A stretch of 64,000 bases of DNA, taken from Protonemura montana. Its lineage: Eukaryota > Arthropoda > Insecta > Plecoptera > Nemouridae. Below are positions 34,882 to 47,204 of the stretch, piece after piece. The position numbers were made by a program, and so were the translations under genes. Within the stretch, counting starts at the first letter, position 1. Each line of letters begins with the position of its first letter. The notes under the pieces are model-generated. The model was not told the origin of the DNA and did not search any database. It worked only from the letters and a program-made list of their open reading frames with translations. The DNA lies in NCBI GenBank assembly GCA_947568835.1, contig OX387610.1:1614501-1678500 (forward strand). The letters run 5' to 3'.

Positions 34882-36582
34882 CAGTTTTAAATCGTAAATA
34901 ACCGTTTGACACTCTAGAGTTCCTACATTTGAGTCGCAAACCTCTAATATAAGCTGTAAAATTTTTATACAAGAAACGGAAATCCAGGAAATGTAGACTT
35001 GAGTAGATTTGAAGGTTGATCAGGATGGACCGATAGCAAATATCAATTATTATATGCGAATTCTGATTTACATTGCAAACGTTTGCAATACGCGATTATA
35101 ACTGTATTATAATCATACGTTATATAATTATAGAATACGCACAAACCCACAAATGAGCTCTAAGATTTTTTTTTTTTTTTTTATAGAAGAACTATTGAAA
35201 AATGTAATCCTTGAAATCTAAATAAATGGCAAACAGCATAATCCGAGAAAATCTTTAATTTTTATGCATGTTTAAGTGTCTGGTTAAGCAATTAACGACC
35301 AGTTAAGTAAACAAATATTTTTTTTACAATTGGCTGTGCCGAAATGTTGATAACGAAATGTTAACGTATGCGAATTTCATAGCCGAAAAATTGACAATAC
35401 AAGTTTTGAATCAGGAAGGGAGTAAAGAACACTTTTAAAAACCAAACATAAAAATTTAAGGCAGAAACAAAAAATATATTTATTGGTGAAATGATAGAAT
35501 CTTAACACAGTTTTATTGCGATTTAGTGCAGTGAGTTCTATGCTAAGTTTTATCCGGACTCGATATCTATGTTTCAATTCGACAGAACACTGTTTTAGTT
35601 GGGACTTGGCTTCCTTCAAAGACGCCACCCTCTTACACCGAATTGATGGCCTAGAAGCACGTTACGTCATTTCCGCTAACAAGTTGTGAAACTATTTCAC
35701 ACCGTTCACTCAAACCTAAAGCCGATAGTCGATGGAATTTATTGGTTAATTCACCGGGAAATTGTCTTTAAGAGACGATTTTCCGAAGAAAAGACGCGAA
35801 ACAAAATGCTTTTCGTAGAATCTTACATTTAAGTATCCAGACCTCAGTTTTGCCATTAGTAAAATAGGATTTTATAATCAATTCCGTTCTTCGAAATGGT
35901 TTTTACCTTTATTTCTACTTTTACCCCTAAATGCATCCCGCAGAGCAAATCATGGCTCCTCCACCACAGCTCCTGAACGCAGCCCGCAGAGCACTTTCAT
36001 CAACGATTTCTAATATTTTACGCCAAAAATGATTGCTTCTAATGATTTAACCTCTTCTTTAACGAAGCAATAAAAAAAACACGGTTTTATTAGTTAAACT
36101 CGTTGTGAAAAACCAAATCCCAGAAAATTTCTCTTAAAACAGTGAAAGCCATTTTCGAGCCAGTTTTTTTTAATACTTGCAACTTTCAATGGTATTTCCA
36201 CAAACTTGCTTCATAAATCCGAAGCTAGAGTAGAAAATATCAGGCTAGACACACCCTGAATTTATACCTGCAGATCCGCCACTGGTCTGACAAAAACTGG
36301 CCAAGTTTATGCAAACTATCGCTTCCACCATCGTGTATGCAGACTTTGTCGCTCGCTACCTTTCCTTTTCGTCGCAAAGTAGCTACACGAAGCGGCCAAT
36401 ATTTCAATATAAAATATAATATATCGTTCACTTCCTTGCTGAGTAGCTCTTAGAGTGCAGGGGAGTCACTTTCATTTCTTCTTTCTTATCCAGCTCCTCG
36501 TCGTCGTCGTCGTCTTGTCGATATCTTCATCGTTTCCCTCAGAAGTGACGTGGCGTTTTTATGTCCAGTCTGCCGTGTCTAG
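34882..36582. other. no gene recognised
   Basis: AT-rich; a T-run lies at about 35167-35182 and a CGTCGT stretch near 36495-36515. Short minus frames have no support. Confidence 0.45.
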
Positions 36583-36905
36583 ACCAAACGGTTTGGTGTG
36601 TTGGAAACATCGGTTCCCATGAGATCACAGAAATAAGGCAACACTGCGCTGAGTCAGGTATTGGATGGGTGACCATCATACACATGACCAGTTCTGTGCG
36701 GGAGAGAGGTTGGAGGGATGAAAGTTAAGCAACACTACGCTGGGTCAGGTATTGGATGGGTGACCATCATACACATGACCAGTTCTGTTCGGGAGAGAGG
36801 TTGGAGGGATGAAAGTTAAGCAACACTGCGCTGGGTCAGGTATTGGATGGGTGACCATCATACACATGACCAGTTCTGTTCGGGAGAGAAGTTGAAGGGA
36901 TGAAA
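36583..36905 (+). mobile_element. 5S-derived SINE head, three modules, fused to a tRNA half
   Basis: The head (GTTTGGTGTGTTGGAAACAT) and three modules end at GTTGAAGGGATGAAA. They join a tRNA 3'-half-like sequence instead of the usual SINE body. Confidence 0.85.
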
Positions 36906-36933
36906 GATCGGGGTTCGAGTCCTCGTTTGGGCA
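36906..36933 (+). tRNA. tRNA 3'-half-like fragment (T arm and acceptor strand)
   Basis: CGGGGTTCGAGTCCTCG folds as a 5-bp T stem (one G-U pair) with a 7-nt TTCGAGT loop. It contains a perfect box B (GGTTCGAGTCC) and is followed by TTTGGGCA, as expected for the acceptor 3' strand. No 5' half is present, so this is a fragment and the amino acid cannot be told. Confidence 0.5.
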
Positions 36934-37979
36934 TCAATTTTTGAGACAGTTTTAGTGTTGATAATAATAAAATACCAGATCAATGTAAACGTCAATCTTA
37001 TAAATATGTATATGTGTCATTTCATCTTTTAAACCTTTTAACATATCAGAAAATAGGTTAACCTCCGTTCAACGAGTTAACCTCAATGTAAATGAAATCG
37101 GGCACCATTATCTCATCTCTTTATCTGATATCTAGGTCAGCGAAAGCTTTCAAGCAATAAACCCCGAAGTGCATTTTAGCAAAGTCAATCATTTTTCTTT
37201 CAACACGCTTTGAAAATGGACTAAAAACTACTAAACAATTTATTCTAGCAAATTGTTTGCAGAAAGTCAAGATCAAAACGCAAATATCAGATAGACTGTG
37301 ACCGTGGTCAATTATTTTCAGCAAACTGTCATATTTAAAGGCTTGAAATCACACTCAAAAACACGGCCAGACAATATTTCAGCCATCCTAACATCCCTTT
37401 GTGCCAATCAAGTAAACGTGGAACAAAACAGGTGCACGAATTGCACGCCAATTACGCTCTTAAATAATTAGGTCTCCGCTCGACTTCTTCGCAAAGCTTG
37501 CGCACTTTTACCTCGACAATACATCCAGCTACAGATCGATCAGCATCCAACACCGATCTGTGTGGCGCTCAGCGTGGACCGCGCCGAAGTCAAGGCATCC
37601 AAACAAGAAACTAGAGCGGTTCATTCTGATTTTGTAACTCCTAATGCTGCTTCGTGTCCCTTTCCGGAAATCGCCTAAAGGAATTTCAGCCCAGAGTTGA
37701 TAGTCACTGCTTGTTTCTTCTTGATTAAATTAAATAACAGAAGGTTTCTGCTAGAGTTTCCTGTAGGTCACTTACTCGGCTAGCTAAATAATGGCAGGTA
37801 TATATTGGGCCCATGTGCAAAGATGCTTGAACCTCTGTGAAGTAATTTTGACCCATAAGTTAAGTTTGTACACTTTTTAAATCCGTTCCGTGTAAGATGG
37901 TTGCCAACTTGTGCTACCCAGTGGATATTTTTTTATGAAAATTCCCCTTTTCATGTTTTTGTTTCCTCTTTTTCGTGTA
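36934..37979. other. no gene recognised
   Basis: AT-rich intergenic; nothing identified. Confidence 0.45.
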
Positions 37980-38555
37980 CCGTACGGTTTGGCGTGTTGG
38001 AAACACCATGGTTTTAACATTAAAGTTAAGCAAAACTGCACTGGATCAGGTATTGGATGGGTGACCATCATACATATGACCAGTTCTGTTCGGGAGAGAG
38101 GTTGGAGGGATGAAAGTAAAGCAACACTGCGCTGGGTCAGGTATTGGATGAGTGACCATCATACACATGACCAGTTCTGTTTGGGAGAGAGGTTGGAGGG
38201 ATGAAAGTTAAGCAACACTGTGCTGGGTCAGGTATTGGATGGGTGACCATCATTCACATGACCAGTTCTGTTCGGGAGAGAGGTTGGAGGGATGAAGGTT
38301 AGTACAGAAACTTTACTCGCCTTGCTTATCAACCTCTCGACAGCATGGATTTGTGGAGGAATCCTGTTGTTCACGTTGTACCGTCCTTCGGAAGGGACGT
38401 TAAGCCGGTGGTCCCCTTGGTCTTCGACAGGAGTAGGCTAAGTACCGGCACCGGGTTTCCCCTCCTCTCTTCTAGACTAAGTTATGTACATCATTATTCA
38501 GATCATCACCAGATTAGTCACCGACGCTATTAGACGAGTGCCACAGACCTGGCAA
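37980..38555 (+). mobile_element. 5S-derived SINE, three modules, near full length
   Basis: The head (GGTTTGGCGTGTTGGAAACA), three modules, body (TTCGGAAGGGACGTTAAGCC) and tail (GACGCTATTAGACGAGTGCC) are present. The usual 3' end is replaced by an ACAAATCGAAAC repeat (38560-38600). Confidence 0.9.
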
Positions 38556-39732
38556 AGTCAAAACAACAAATCGAAACACAACAAATCGAAACAAATCAAG
38601 TTGCTTCATTAACAAAATATGTCTCTTAGTTTATCTGACTCAACTTTATCCACGAGAGAATTTCTGAATCAGTGGTCGGAAAACTCCCGGCGCTCACTAA
38701 CGGGAAACTGTTGCTATGGCAATCATGAATGGGAGTGTCTGGATTCTACGCTGAAGCGTTACCCTTCCGCCCACCCCAGCCTGGGGATCGTCAGACACCC
38801 ACACTGCCAGGATGTCGCGTGAATGGAGGCGTTCGACGAGCTCACTACTCCGTGATAACAGCCGAGGGGAGTGCAGAGCGTTTGTCATATACTCGGCGTC
38901 TTCATCGTGAGCTAGATTTGAAAAGTTTTGGAGCGAGTTTTTTTTCCCGGTAGTCTTTTAGATTTACTACATTCTTCTCTCGATGTTTATGTTTGCTTCG
39001 GTTGCGTTTTCTCACCGAATTGTTAACACGAGAAAACTGGAGAGAATAATTTCATGAATTTGTTTTTGAACGGGTTTTATTCTAATAAGGTGAGGTATTT
39101 TCGCGTGACAGAGTTAAATTGACTGTTCTTTCGAGCGTCTATAAATTTCTCTGGGACAGAGCAGCAATTTTCCTGCACACCTTTTTCCCTTTTTAATAAA
39201 AAATCAGTCTTGCTGATCGAGATTAAATACTTATTTATAATTTCTGGGTTTATAATTGGGTTGGGTTTGGAAATACAAGCATCTGATTAGCTGTGATCTT
39301 GACATTGTGAGAAACAGGACCAAATTATGGTCGACCAGACAGATAAGGCGCACGCGCATTTCCAGGGTCGTTAAAACCGGTCGTTTCTGGCTGACACGTG
39401 TACCAACTGTAATTAAGAAAAAAAACACTACAAATTATATCCTTTATAATAGTCACCATTATCACTCTTTAAAACTTTTATCGTGCGAAGTTTTCCTGTT
39501 TTTCGAATAAGCACTTTTCACCTCAATTAGAACATTTCTGGGAATTATTTTACATATATAACAAGCATTTTGAAATCGCACCACTGCAAGCACTACTGAA
39601 ATTTCATTCATGAGATGCTGACAGCCCTTGGGGCTGGTATCTTCTCTCACGCCTCAGATGAAGACGCCAAGAATCCAGCCTAGAATATTTAAGATTTTTA
39701 AGAGCTACCACTCTGCCAGTCTAAAATACATT
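38556..39732. other. no supported gene
   Basis: A 67-codon ATG frame (38619-38822, starting MSLSLSDSTLS) lies just after the SINE tail. It has no domain or splice support and is equally open on the other strand. Confidence 0.4.
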
Positions 39733-39945
39733 TCACATATTTCCTTGTATTCCTCGAGCATGCTTTCTCGCTCGCATGTAAGAAATGTATGGCAACGGCA
39801 AAGTCATAAATACATCATACGAAGTCTCGTCCATGATTGATCTTTGCCAATATCTTCGACGTGGCCCATTACTCAGCCACGACCAGTGAAGCCTGCGTTG
39901 TTCGAGAGAGTGGTCATCTTGGCTCATAGGCGCACAAAACTGCAT
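39733..39945 (-). CDS. exon-like open stretch, unrecognised
   Basis: On the minus strand an acceptor-like TTTTGAATGCAG precedes an open frame. It encodes a Gln/Arg/Trp-rich peptide (MSQDDHSLEQRRLHWSW at its start) that stops at TGA. A second frame in the same DNA has a fair start context (CAAGATGACC) and runs 14 codons. No conserved domain is visible, and it may be a terminal exon or chance. Confidence 0.2.
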   Translation of the reverse strand: MQFCAPMSQDDHSLEQRRLHWSWLSNGPRRRYWQRSIMDETSYDVFMTLPLPYISYMRARKHARGIQGNM

Positions 39946-40965
39946 TCAAAATAAACCAGCTAAGTGAGGACTCAATTTAGCTTCCATATTTAGGTACTTC
40001 TCCTTTTTGAAAGATGTTTTGTACATGTTATACTATAAAACCCTAGGAAAACAGACATTTCCAAGCGTTCAACTCTAATTTAAGGCAATAGTTTTAACTT
40101 TGAAAACTAGTTGAGTACTAAAATTATTAGTTTCTACCACTATAATCCTTTAAAAACCTAAATAAATACAAGGAAAACAACAGAGAAAATAATTAAAACA
40201 CTTGCACGAAGCTGGAAAATGACTTTGACATAATCCTGCGGGAAATGGGACATTCGATTCAAGCATGCTGGGTATTGTGTGGAGATAGCCACTCTCTAAC
40301 CTTACGCAGGATTACATAAGCTCTGACCTGACCTGAACCATGCGAATATTGCGTCGGATTCTTGTACGCCTGCGTCACGCAAGCCACGCAAATGGGGCTC
40401 GTGGAATTTCTCAAAGTCAGGATTGACGTATCGATACACTCACTTACCCAGCTCCAGGGATTTCTTCTCAGGTTTCCAATATGAGGTCAGCTGGTAGACA
40501 GATAAAATCGCCAGCGTTATTGAGTTACTCATAATTTGAAGCCAGCAAATGTTGGTGAATACCAATTTTGAGACAGAATTTGAATTTAGCTTACAACACC
40601 GAATTCGGTTAGGAATTGTATCTGTAACAGTTTAATTTTTTAGGGTGCATAGTAGCATTCCTATTTCTGGACAGTGAACGGCAATTAAAATACATGGCCA
40701 GCTGGTTATGTCGCTGGCTGGTTTATGACCTTCGGTTCCATGGGGTTTGTTAACATCCGCGGAATCCAGTCTTTATCAGTTAGGTCGGGTAGCCACAGCA
40801 AGACCAGTCAGTAGTCTGTTGAAGCGGCGAGAGCAGCTCCGAATCCGCATTGCAAATACTTTCAAAGCCAGCATAAGAATATATTCAGTTGTTTCTAGTG
40901 ATTAACGACGTAGTCGACTGGGATCTAGCTGCGTTCATGTACGTACGAAACAGTGATGTAGTCGA
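39946..40965. other. no gene recognised
   Basis: Nothing identified. Confidence 0.45.
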
Positions 40966-41352
40966 GATTGATTTGCGATGTTGTACGACGCATTGTTCTT
41001 CGAACAGGTCTTGTGGTGCCTGTGCTTTAGTGAATTATAATGATTATCGATCATCGAGGCTCAAAGCACGGAATTGAAGCTTGGTGCCAGCAAGCAGCTG
41101 TCGAATAACATCAAGAGAACCACCGGATTAACGTTCCTTCCGAAGGACAGTGCAAGGCGAATATCAGAATTCCTTCACAAATCCATGTTGTCGAGAGGTT
41201 GTTAAGCAAGGCGAGTGAAGTTGTACTGATTTTAATCCCTACAACCTCTCTCCCGAACAGAACTGGTCATGTGTATGATGGTCACCCATTCAATACCTGA
41301 CTCAGCTCGCTGCTGATTAACTTCAGCGATCTCATAAGAATCAGTGTTTCTA
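40966..41352 (-). mobile_element. 5S-derived SINE, old single-module copy
   Basis: Tail, body (CCTTCGGAAGGAACGTTAAT) and one 5S module with remains of the head are present, with more substitutions than other copies. It is an older insertion of the one-module form. Confidence 0.82.
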
Positions 41353-41737
41353 TTTAGACAAATTACAACTCAAGTCGTGTGCGTTTTGCGGGCAAGAAGA
41401 AAGTTTTGCAATGAGAGTTTGCAGTTGAAACATTCATGTGCGTGTGAACATTGTTGTGGAATTCGGAGCTCGGTGGTCTGTGGTCTTGCACCCCGTCACC
41501 CCGGTCACCCCGTCAAAGCTACTGGCATCGCACACTAAGGTTCAACATGGCCATTAAGGTAAGTGAAGAGCAGGTCGAGGGATTGACGTTATACAGAGGA
41601 AAAACTTTCTTACAGCGATTCATACCATTTCCTAGTTGTTCTTTGTGCCTTTGCATCTTCGTGTCACGTTACGGCAAAGGTCAAGAGATCAGAGATGATC
41701 TCATTTCTTTGGCAGGTTGTTTATGAAAAAAATACTT

Positions 41738-41805
41738 ACCATTAACTGGATTCGAACACGGATCTCTCAGCACAAAAACACACGAGTTCTAGCCATTACG
41801 AGGAG
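41738..41805 (-). pseudogene. degenerate tRNA-like sequence
   Basis: On the minus strand TGGCTAGAACTCG resembles box A and TGTTCGAATCC resembles box B, about 25 bp apart. Acceptor and T stems do not pair well, so this is a decayed tRNA or a tRNA-derived SINE head. Confidence 0.3.
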
Positions 41806-42111
41806 ATTTTTACAGAAATGCGTTTTAATTGTTATTGTAATTAATAATAATTATTATTATTATTATTATTATTAGGGTAGCTATTTTGGTAATTTGGCCA
41901 GCTTTAGCATAGCTTTCAAACGTCAGTTGGCCGCTCGAAGCATATGATAAGTTGAGAAACCTGTCTTAGCTCGGACAAGCTTGTCCAGTGCAAGCTTTCT
42001 TGATACCTCTGAAGCAAGGCGTTAAAGGCTTGTTGGCTGACAGGTGAGGGGGAAATCTTTGAAGAGGTTACTGTGGTCGTTTGAAGCGTTGGTTCGATAG
42101 CCGCTGGGTGG

Positions 42112-42175
42112 GGCGATCTGGCAGATGCAGGTGGAGCGTTGGGGCGATCTGGCAGATGCAGATGGAGCGTTGGGT
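42112..42175. repeat. 31-bp direct duplication
   Basis: GGCGATCTGGCAGATGCAG plus GTGGAGCGTTGG is followed at once by a near-identical second copy. Confidence 0.85.
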
Positions 42176-42514
42176 TGATGGTATAATCGTACAAGACGAG
42201 GGTTGACTTTAGGTTTAGTATATACTACTTAAGAGCTAGTTCAACAATGTTTAGGTGAAAAGATAACGTCTCATTTTCTCATCGACTCAATCTCTACTCA
42301 ATCTACTCAAGCCACCATGCAGAACTGGCCCCAAGAGAGATGTCTAAGTTCTCTGTGATGTTGCTCAAAAAATTGTGGACATGGAAAAAATAAAATCAAT
42401 ATTTTATAAACACTTTCTTGAAATCGGTGCTTTGAATGGTAATAAATCAACTTTTTCTTCTTGTGCCTGTGACGTCATCAAGGCTGAGAGATGCGTTGAC
42501 TTTTCTCCGTTAAC

Positions 42515-42560
42515 AATCCGTAGAGTGCGTCGTTAAACCTCACCAATAAATCAACCGGTG
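42515..42560 (+). mobile_element. 5S-derived SINE tail fragment
   Basis: GAGTGCGTCGTTAAACCTCA followed by an AATAAATCAACC tail matches the 3' end of the SINE. Nothing else of it is present. Confidence 0.5.
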
Positions 42561-42847
42561 TTGCAAGAAAATTAAAGAAATACAAGTTTCTCCGTAGAAT
42601 TTTATTGGCTTTCTTTAGATTTCAGTTGCGCCCCTCTCACATTCGTTCATTTGTACATTTAGCTCTAATGAGAAACAAGCTCGTGGAGTTAGAAATCACA
42701 TTTTAGTTGGACTTGAGTACCGTGACATGAAGAGCAATGATTTTTGTTTGGCAAAGCGATGTTCACTTACTGGAAAAAAGTGGCGGATTTCACGATAAAA
42801 GTTGTGATTGACACAGAGGAATTTATTGGACCAAAATCTTTCACCGT

Positions 42848-42905
42848 CTTGCCACTAGCGGCAACTAGCGGCAAAGCGACGAAGTAATCGGAACCAGCAA
42901 GTAAC
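42848..42905 (+). repeat. dispersed repeat matching 31776-31835
   Basis: Shares CAACTAGCGGCAAAGCGACG, then AGTAATCG and CAGCAAG. The family is unknown. Confidence 0.55.
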
Positions 42906-42954
42906 TGTTCGATGGAAGTAAAAATTTTTTTTTTTAGAAAAACTATTTCAACTG

Positions 42955-43270
42955 GGTTTTGAATGCTAAGTGAAGAACAACTGAATTTCCCGACGTTTCG
43001 TAACTTGTACCTGTTACTTTATCAAGGGTTAGAGCAGTCCTGACAATTTTCCGATAACAAAAAAACCACATAAAATTATAACAATTACCAAGTTCAAGCT
43101 TCCTAAATACATCTAAATAAAATAATCAGGGTCAATAACTCAAAAACTATTGTATTATGTATTTTCTGAAATAAGATCTCGAACACATTGGCGTTTTTTA
43201 ACTAACTAATTATGTGTATGGAAAACTTTTGCCAAGGATAAATCAAGTAGACATGAGTCTAAAAACCATC
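42955..43270 (+). repeat. dispersed repeat family R1, copy 2
   Basis: GGGTTTTGAATGCTAAGTGA, TTTCCCGACGTTTCGTAACT and CCTGTTACTTTATCAAGG match the copies at 9331 (reverse) and 53952. GTAGACATGAGTCTAAAAAC follows at 43248-43267. Confidence 0.7.
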
Positions 43271-43384
43271 ACAACTGTCAGAAAAATCCCGAAAACTCTA
43301 AAATCTAAGATGACTGCCAGACATGTCACAAAAAAAAATAAAAAATCAAGCTACTGTTGCGAAACATACTTCTAGTCATAACTA

Positions 43385-43490
43385 CCTTCAACCCTTCCCA
43401 TCAGGCAAACACCAGAAATATAATTGCTATGTAGTAAATTCGACAACGAAACTAAATCAATAAATTCTGACAGATGCTGTCATGTCAATA
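43385..43490 (+). repeat. remnant of the 118-bp-repeat element
   Basis: CCCTTCCCATCAGGCAAACA, then TTCGACAACG and AATAAATTCTGACAG, parallel the array end and right flank at 47190-47320 and 62920-63030. Confidence 0.55.
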
Positions 43491-44902
43491 TTAACCTAAC
43501 AAAATGCGTGTAAAAAGTCCCATCACCAGAGACAGATTCACCTTTAGATGCTTGTCAAGGGGGCGGTGCTAGCAATCCTTCTGGCCATCAAGTCGGCCGT
43601 GGACAAGCAACCACAGCCTTGTTTTTATATCGGTTCGGCAAATCAAACTGGCGGTGGTCATGCAATCAATGAGGCTCATGCCCCGGGTAATCAAATTTAC
43701 CCGTTATCTCTCGGCGTTACGTTATCATCTGGCTTGGCAATGACTTGGCTTGGGAGAAGGGGGACCCATTTCTTTACCTGCTTTTAGGGTAATTGATGGA
43801 AGTGGGACGAGGTCCGCTTCGATGTAAAGTTGATACTATTTCACTATTCAGATCGATATGATTTTCGCCAGCAGGGTTTTTTTATATGACCTTTGGCTTT
43901 TCTCCAGGTAAATTGTAGCTGTGGAATGCTTCTAGCCAGTTCAAAAAGTTACCATATCGAAGCTCTTTCTATGAATTTAATTGAACTAGCCCTTGAACGG
44001 CAAAAAATAACAGTGCTAGTGTGGTTTGAAATAGAATCTTCAGTCGCTGGTATGAATTTATTATTACATAGAATTATCCAATAGGAAAGTGTTTAAGAAA
44101 ATTGTACTTTAAATTGGTGATAAGGAGCTATTCTCGAAATTTCCTTTCTTGAAAGACGCCAGACGTGTGATGTAAGTTATAATACAAAATTAGTCGAGTG
44201 AATTTAGTGAATTTTCTCGTTATTCTTTGCAAGATGGTTCAATATGGTTTCAAGATGGTGTCTATTTGCAATATGGCGGCCTTGGCAGCAGCAATTTGCT
44301 GTCTTTTTCTTGTAAAGTCTAGTTCTTGGGATAAGATGCCAGCACAAGGACTGCCTCCAGCATTGCTATTCAATGGAGAAATTTCAAAATAATTTTTATT
44401 AATTACAGCTTGAAAAAAACTACACTTTCATCGGATTCTTGACTTTCTTAACATTGAGTATTTCTGTATAAAAAATGGACAGCAAAAGACTACGACCCTG
44501 TGTTTTTTTTTATAGTCAAGACTGGGAACGAAAATCTAGCTTCGACTTTATGTAATTTTTCTTCGAGAGTCCTTATTTTGCCAGACGCTGAGCTTTCTAG
44601 TGGGGCAAGATTTATGACCTGTACAATTTACTCGCATGGCTTTTGCCCGGCGCGGCAGAAGAAGAAAGTTGAAACGGTGTGGAGCGGTAACACTCTCTGC
44701 TAAATTATGGGCGTAAGCTGACATTAAAACAAATCATCTCTTGGTGTTGGCAAATTTTCCCGCGATTCCGGGAAAATATCTCGGTTTCTTTTCGGTTCTA
44801 AAAACAAAATTTATTTTTGGGGGAATTGAATGAGCTATGGTGACCTTATTGCTAAGCTAGACTACGTTATGACAGTTTTGATAAAGCGCGGCCTTATCAA
44901 AG
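43491..44902. other. no supported gene
   Basis: A frame at 43548-43787 begins with a signal-peptide-like MLVKGAVLAILLAIKSA directly after an acceptor-like CACCTTTAG. It has no recognisable domain or donor, so I leave it as a lead. Confidence 0.35.
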
Positions 44903-45690
44903 CCTAGCATAGGAGGTTCAATGGTCGATTCAACGTTTGGTAGCCATGGAGATGCTGAGATCGCCTGACAGAGCTTCTCAATTCTGCTATCTTATGTTAC
45001 CACGGGTATATCATGGCCTAGCATAGGAGGTTCAATGGTAGATTCAACGTTTGCTAGCCATGGCGATGCTGAGATCGCCTGACAGAGCTTCTCAATTCTG
45101 CTATCTTATGTTACCACGGGTATATCATGGCCTAGCATAGGAGGTTCATTGGTAGATTCAACGTTTGGTAGCCATGGAGATGCTGAGATCGCCTGACAGA
45201 GCTTCTCAATTCTGCTATCTTATGTTACCACGGGTATATCATGGCCTAGCATAGGAGGTTCAATGGTAGATTCAACGTTTGGTAGCCATGGAGATGCTGA
45301 GATCGCCTGACAGAGCTTCTCAATTCTGCTATCTTATATTACCACGGGTATATCATGGCCTCGCATAGGAGGTTCAATGGTAGATTCAACATTTGTTAGC
45401 CATGGAGATGCTGAGATTGCCTGACAGAGCTTCTCAAATCTGCTATCTTATGTTACCACGGGTATATCATGGCCTAGCATAGGAGGTTCAATGGTAGATT
45501 CAACGTTTGTTAGCCATGGAGATGCTGAGATCGCCTGACAGAGCTTCTCAATTCTGCTATCTTATGTCACCACGGGTATATCATGGCCTAGCATAGGAGG
45601 TACAATGGTAGATTCAACGTTTGGTAGCCATGGAGATGCTGAGATCGCCTGACGGATTTCTCAATTCTGCTATCTTATTTTAGCACGAAA
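44903..45690 (+). repeat. 114-bp tandem repeat, seven units
   Basis: Units start at 44903, 45017, 45131, 45245, 45359, 45473 and 45587, exactly 114 bp apart. They begin CCTAGCATAGGAGGTTCA and contain GAGATCGCCTGACAGAGC. Units are nearly identical. Confidence 0.95.
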
Positions 45691-46496
45691 AAATTCCAAG
45701 TTATATCAGAACCACATATGTTTAAGGATTAGAAAGATTTGATATTTGTGCTTCTAATAAAATAAAGACTGTTTAATGTATGTGCCTCGTAAATAAGCTT
45801 CATGCATAATGATAAGAAGCATTCTTTTCATTTTTTTGTATTTATTTGACTAGCACCCATATTACTTACAACACTTCATATATAAACCCAATGGCAATAC
45901 TTATAAAAAAAATGCGTTTGGGATTTCAATAGGATATAATTTCGTTGATATTTTTTGTTGGAAAATGTGTATACCTCTGGCTTCGCTTTCTTTAGAACCC
46001 ATATAATCAAACCAGACGATATCGTATGTTTCTTCCGACCTCTGTTGATATTTATTTCCTTCAGACAAGCTTCACTCGCGGTACGGATACGAATCAACCA
46101 AACAAATACCAATGTCTTTAGGCATTTAGTTTCTGTCATTCGGGAAAGTAATAACAAAAAAAAGAAAACAATTTTGCTCTCTTTGCTGGACTTGTAGTTG
46201 GTCGCAATGTTAACAAATCTGACACAGAGCTAGTTAACCTCGCGCTGGACAAACAGTGGCGATTCGTGCGGACTTTAAAGCCATCACAGTCTTCAAAGGC
46301 TGAACACCAAAGCATTTGTAGTATTTACCAACGATGTTTAATTGGTAATTACCATGGCTTGCAATGAGCACGGATCGATGGGTAATTAGCAGTGGAAAGC
46401 TCTCGGGTATCTAATCATACTTGCATCGCGTTTATACTGGTATAGGATATTACAAAAACTCAATTGCGGTTTGTGTAAGTTTTCTAAAGATAATTG
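45691..46496. other. no gene recognised
   Basis: AT-rich; overlapping short frames on both strands at 45876-46197 have no support. Confidence 0.45.
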
Positions 46497-47204
46497 GCAG
46501 GGTCTTTGTTCGGTTCATGTCCATCTTGTCAGGTGTCAACATTTCAACCCGTCTCGACTCGACCATCTAAGCTGTGTTGCCAACTCACGTATCTGCCCCC
46601 ACCCCTTCCCATCAGGAGGGTCTTTGTTCGATTCATGTCCATCTTGTCAGGTGTCAACATTTCAACCCGTCTCGACTCGACCATCTAAGCTGTGTTGCCA
46701 ACTCACGTACCTACCCCCACCCCTTCCCATCAGGAGGGTCTTTTTCGATTCATGTCCATCATGTCAGGTGTCAACATTTCAACCCGTCTGGACTCGACCA
46801 TCTAAGCTGTGTTGCCAACTCACGTACCTACTCCCACCCCTTCCCATCAGGAGGGTCTTTGTTTGATTCATGTCCATCTTGTCAGGTGTCAACATTTCAA
46901 CCCGTCTCGACTCGACCATCTAAGCTGTGTTGCCAACTCACGTACCTACCCCCACCCCTTCCCATCAGGAGGGTCTTTTTCGATTCATGTCCATCATGTC
47001 AGGTGTCAACATTTCAACCCGTCTCGACTCGACCATCTAAGCTGTGTTGCCAACTCACGTACCTACCCCCACCCCTTCCCATCAGGAGGGTCTTTGTTCG
47101 ATTCATGTCCATCTTGCCAGGTGTCAACATTTCAACCCGTCTCGACTCGACCATCTAAACTGTGTTGCCAACTCACGCACCTGCCCCCACCCCTTACCAT
47201 CAAA
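46497..47204 (+). repeat. 118-bp tandem repeat, six units
   Basis: The unit runs from GGAGGGTCTTTGTTCGATTC through CAACATTTCAACCCGTCTCG to CCACCCCTTCCCATCA. Open frames up to 194 codons are by-products of the unit length, which is not a multiple of three. Confidence 0.95.

Larger units (their letters stand above)
41353..42514. other. no supported gene
   Basis: Holds an ATT microsatellite (41846-41874), a tRNA-like sequence at about 41738-41805, and a 31-bp duplication at 42112-42175. An ATG with a GTAAGT donor after four codons (41548-41559) is too short to call. Confidence 0.4.

Noticed and set aside
38619..38822. 67-codon ATG ORF (MSLSLSDSTLS start)
   Set aside because: No domain, no splice sites, and the opposite strand is equally open; it abuts a SINE tail.
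41548..41559. Four-codon ATG exon followed by GTAAGT
   Set aside because: Too short to support, and no partner exon was found.
43548..43787. Signal-peptide-like ORF of 79 codons
   Set aside because: The N-terminus is suggestive, but the remainder has no recognisable feature and no gene model could be built.
44903..45690. CRISPR-like regularly spaced repeat
   Set aside because: Units are contiguous 114-bp tandem copies with no unique spacers, and the genome is eukaryotic.
46574..47158. 194-codon frame in the 118-bp array
   Set aside because: It shifts register each unit, as expected from a 118-bp period, and overlaps equal frames.
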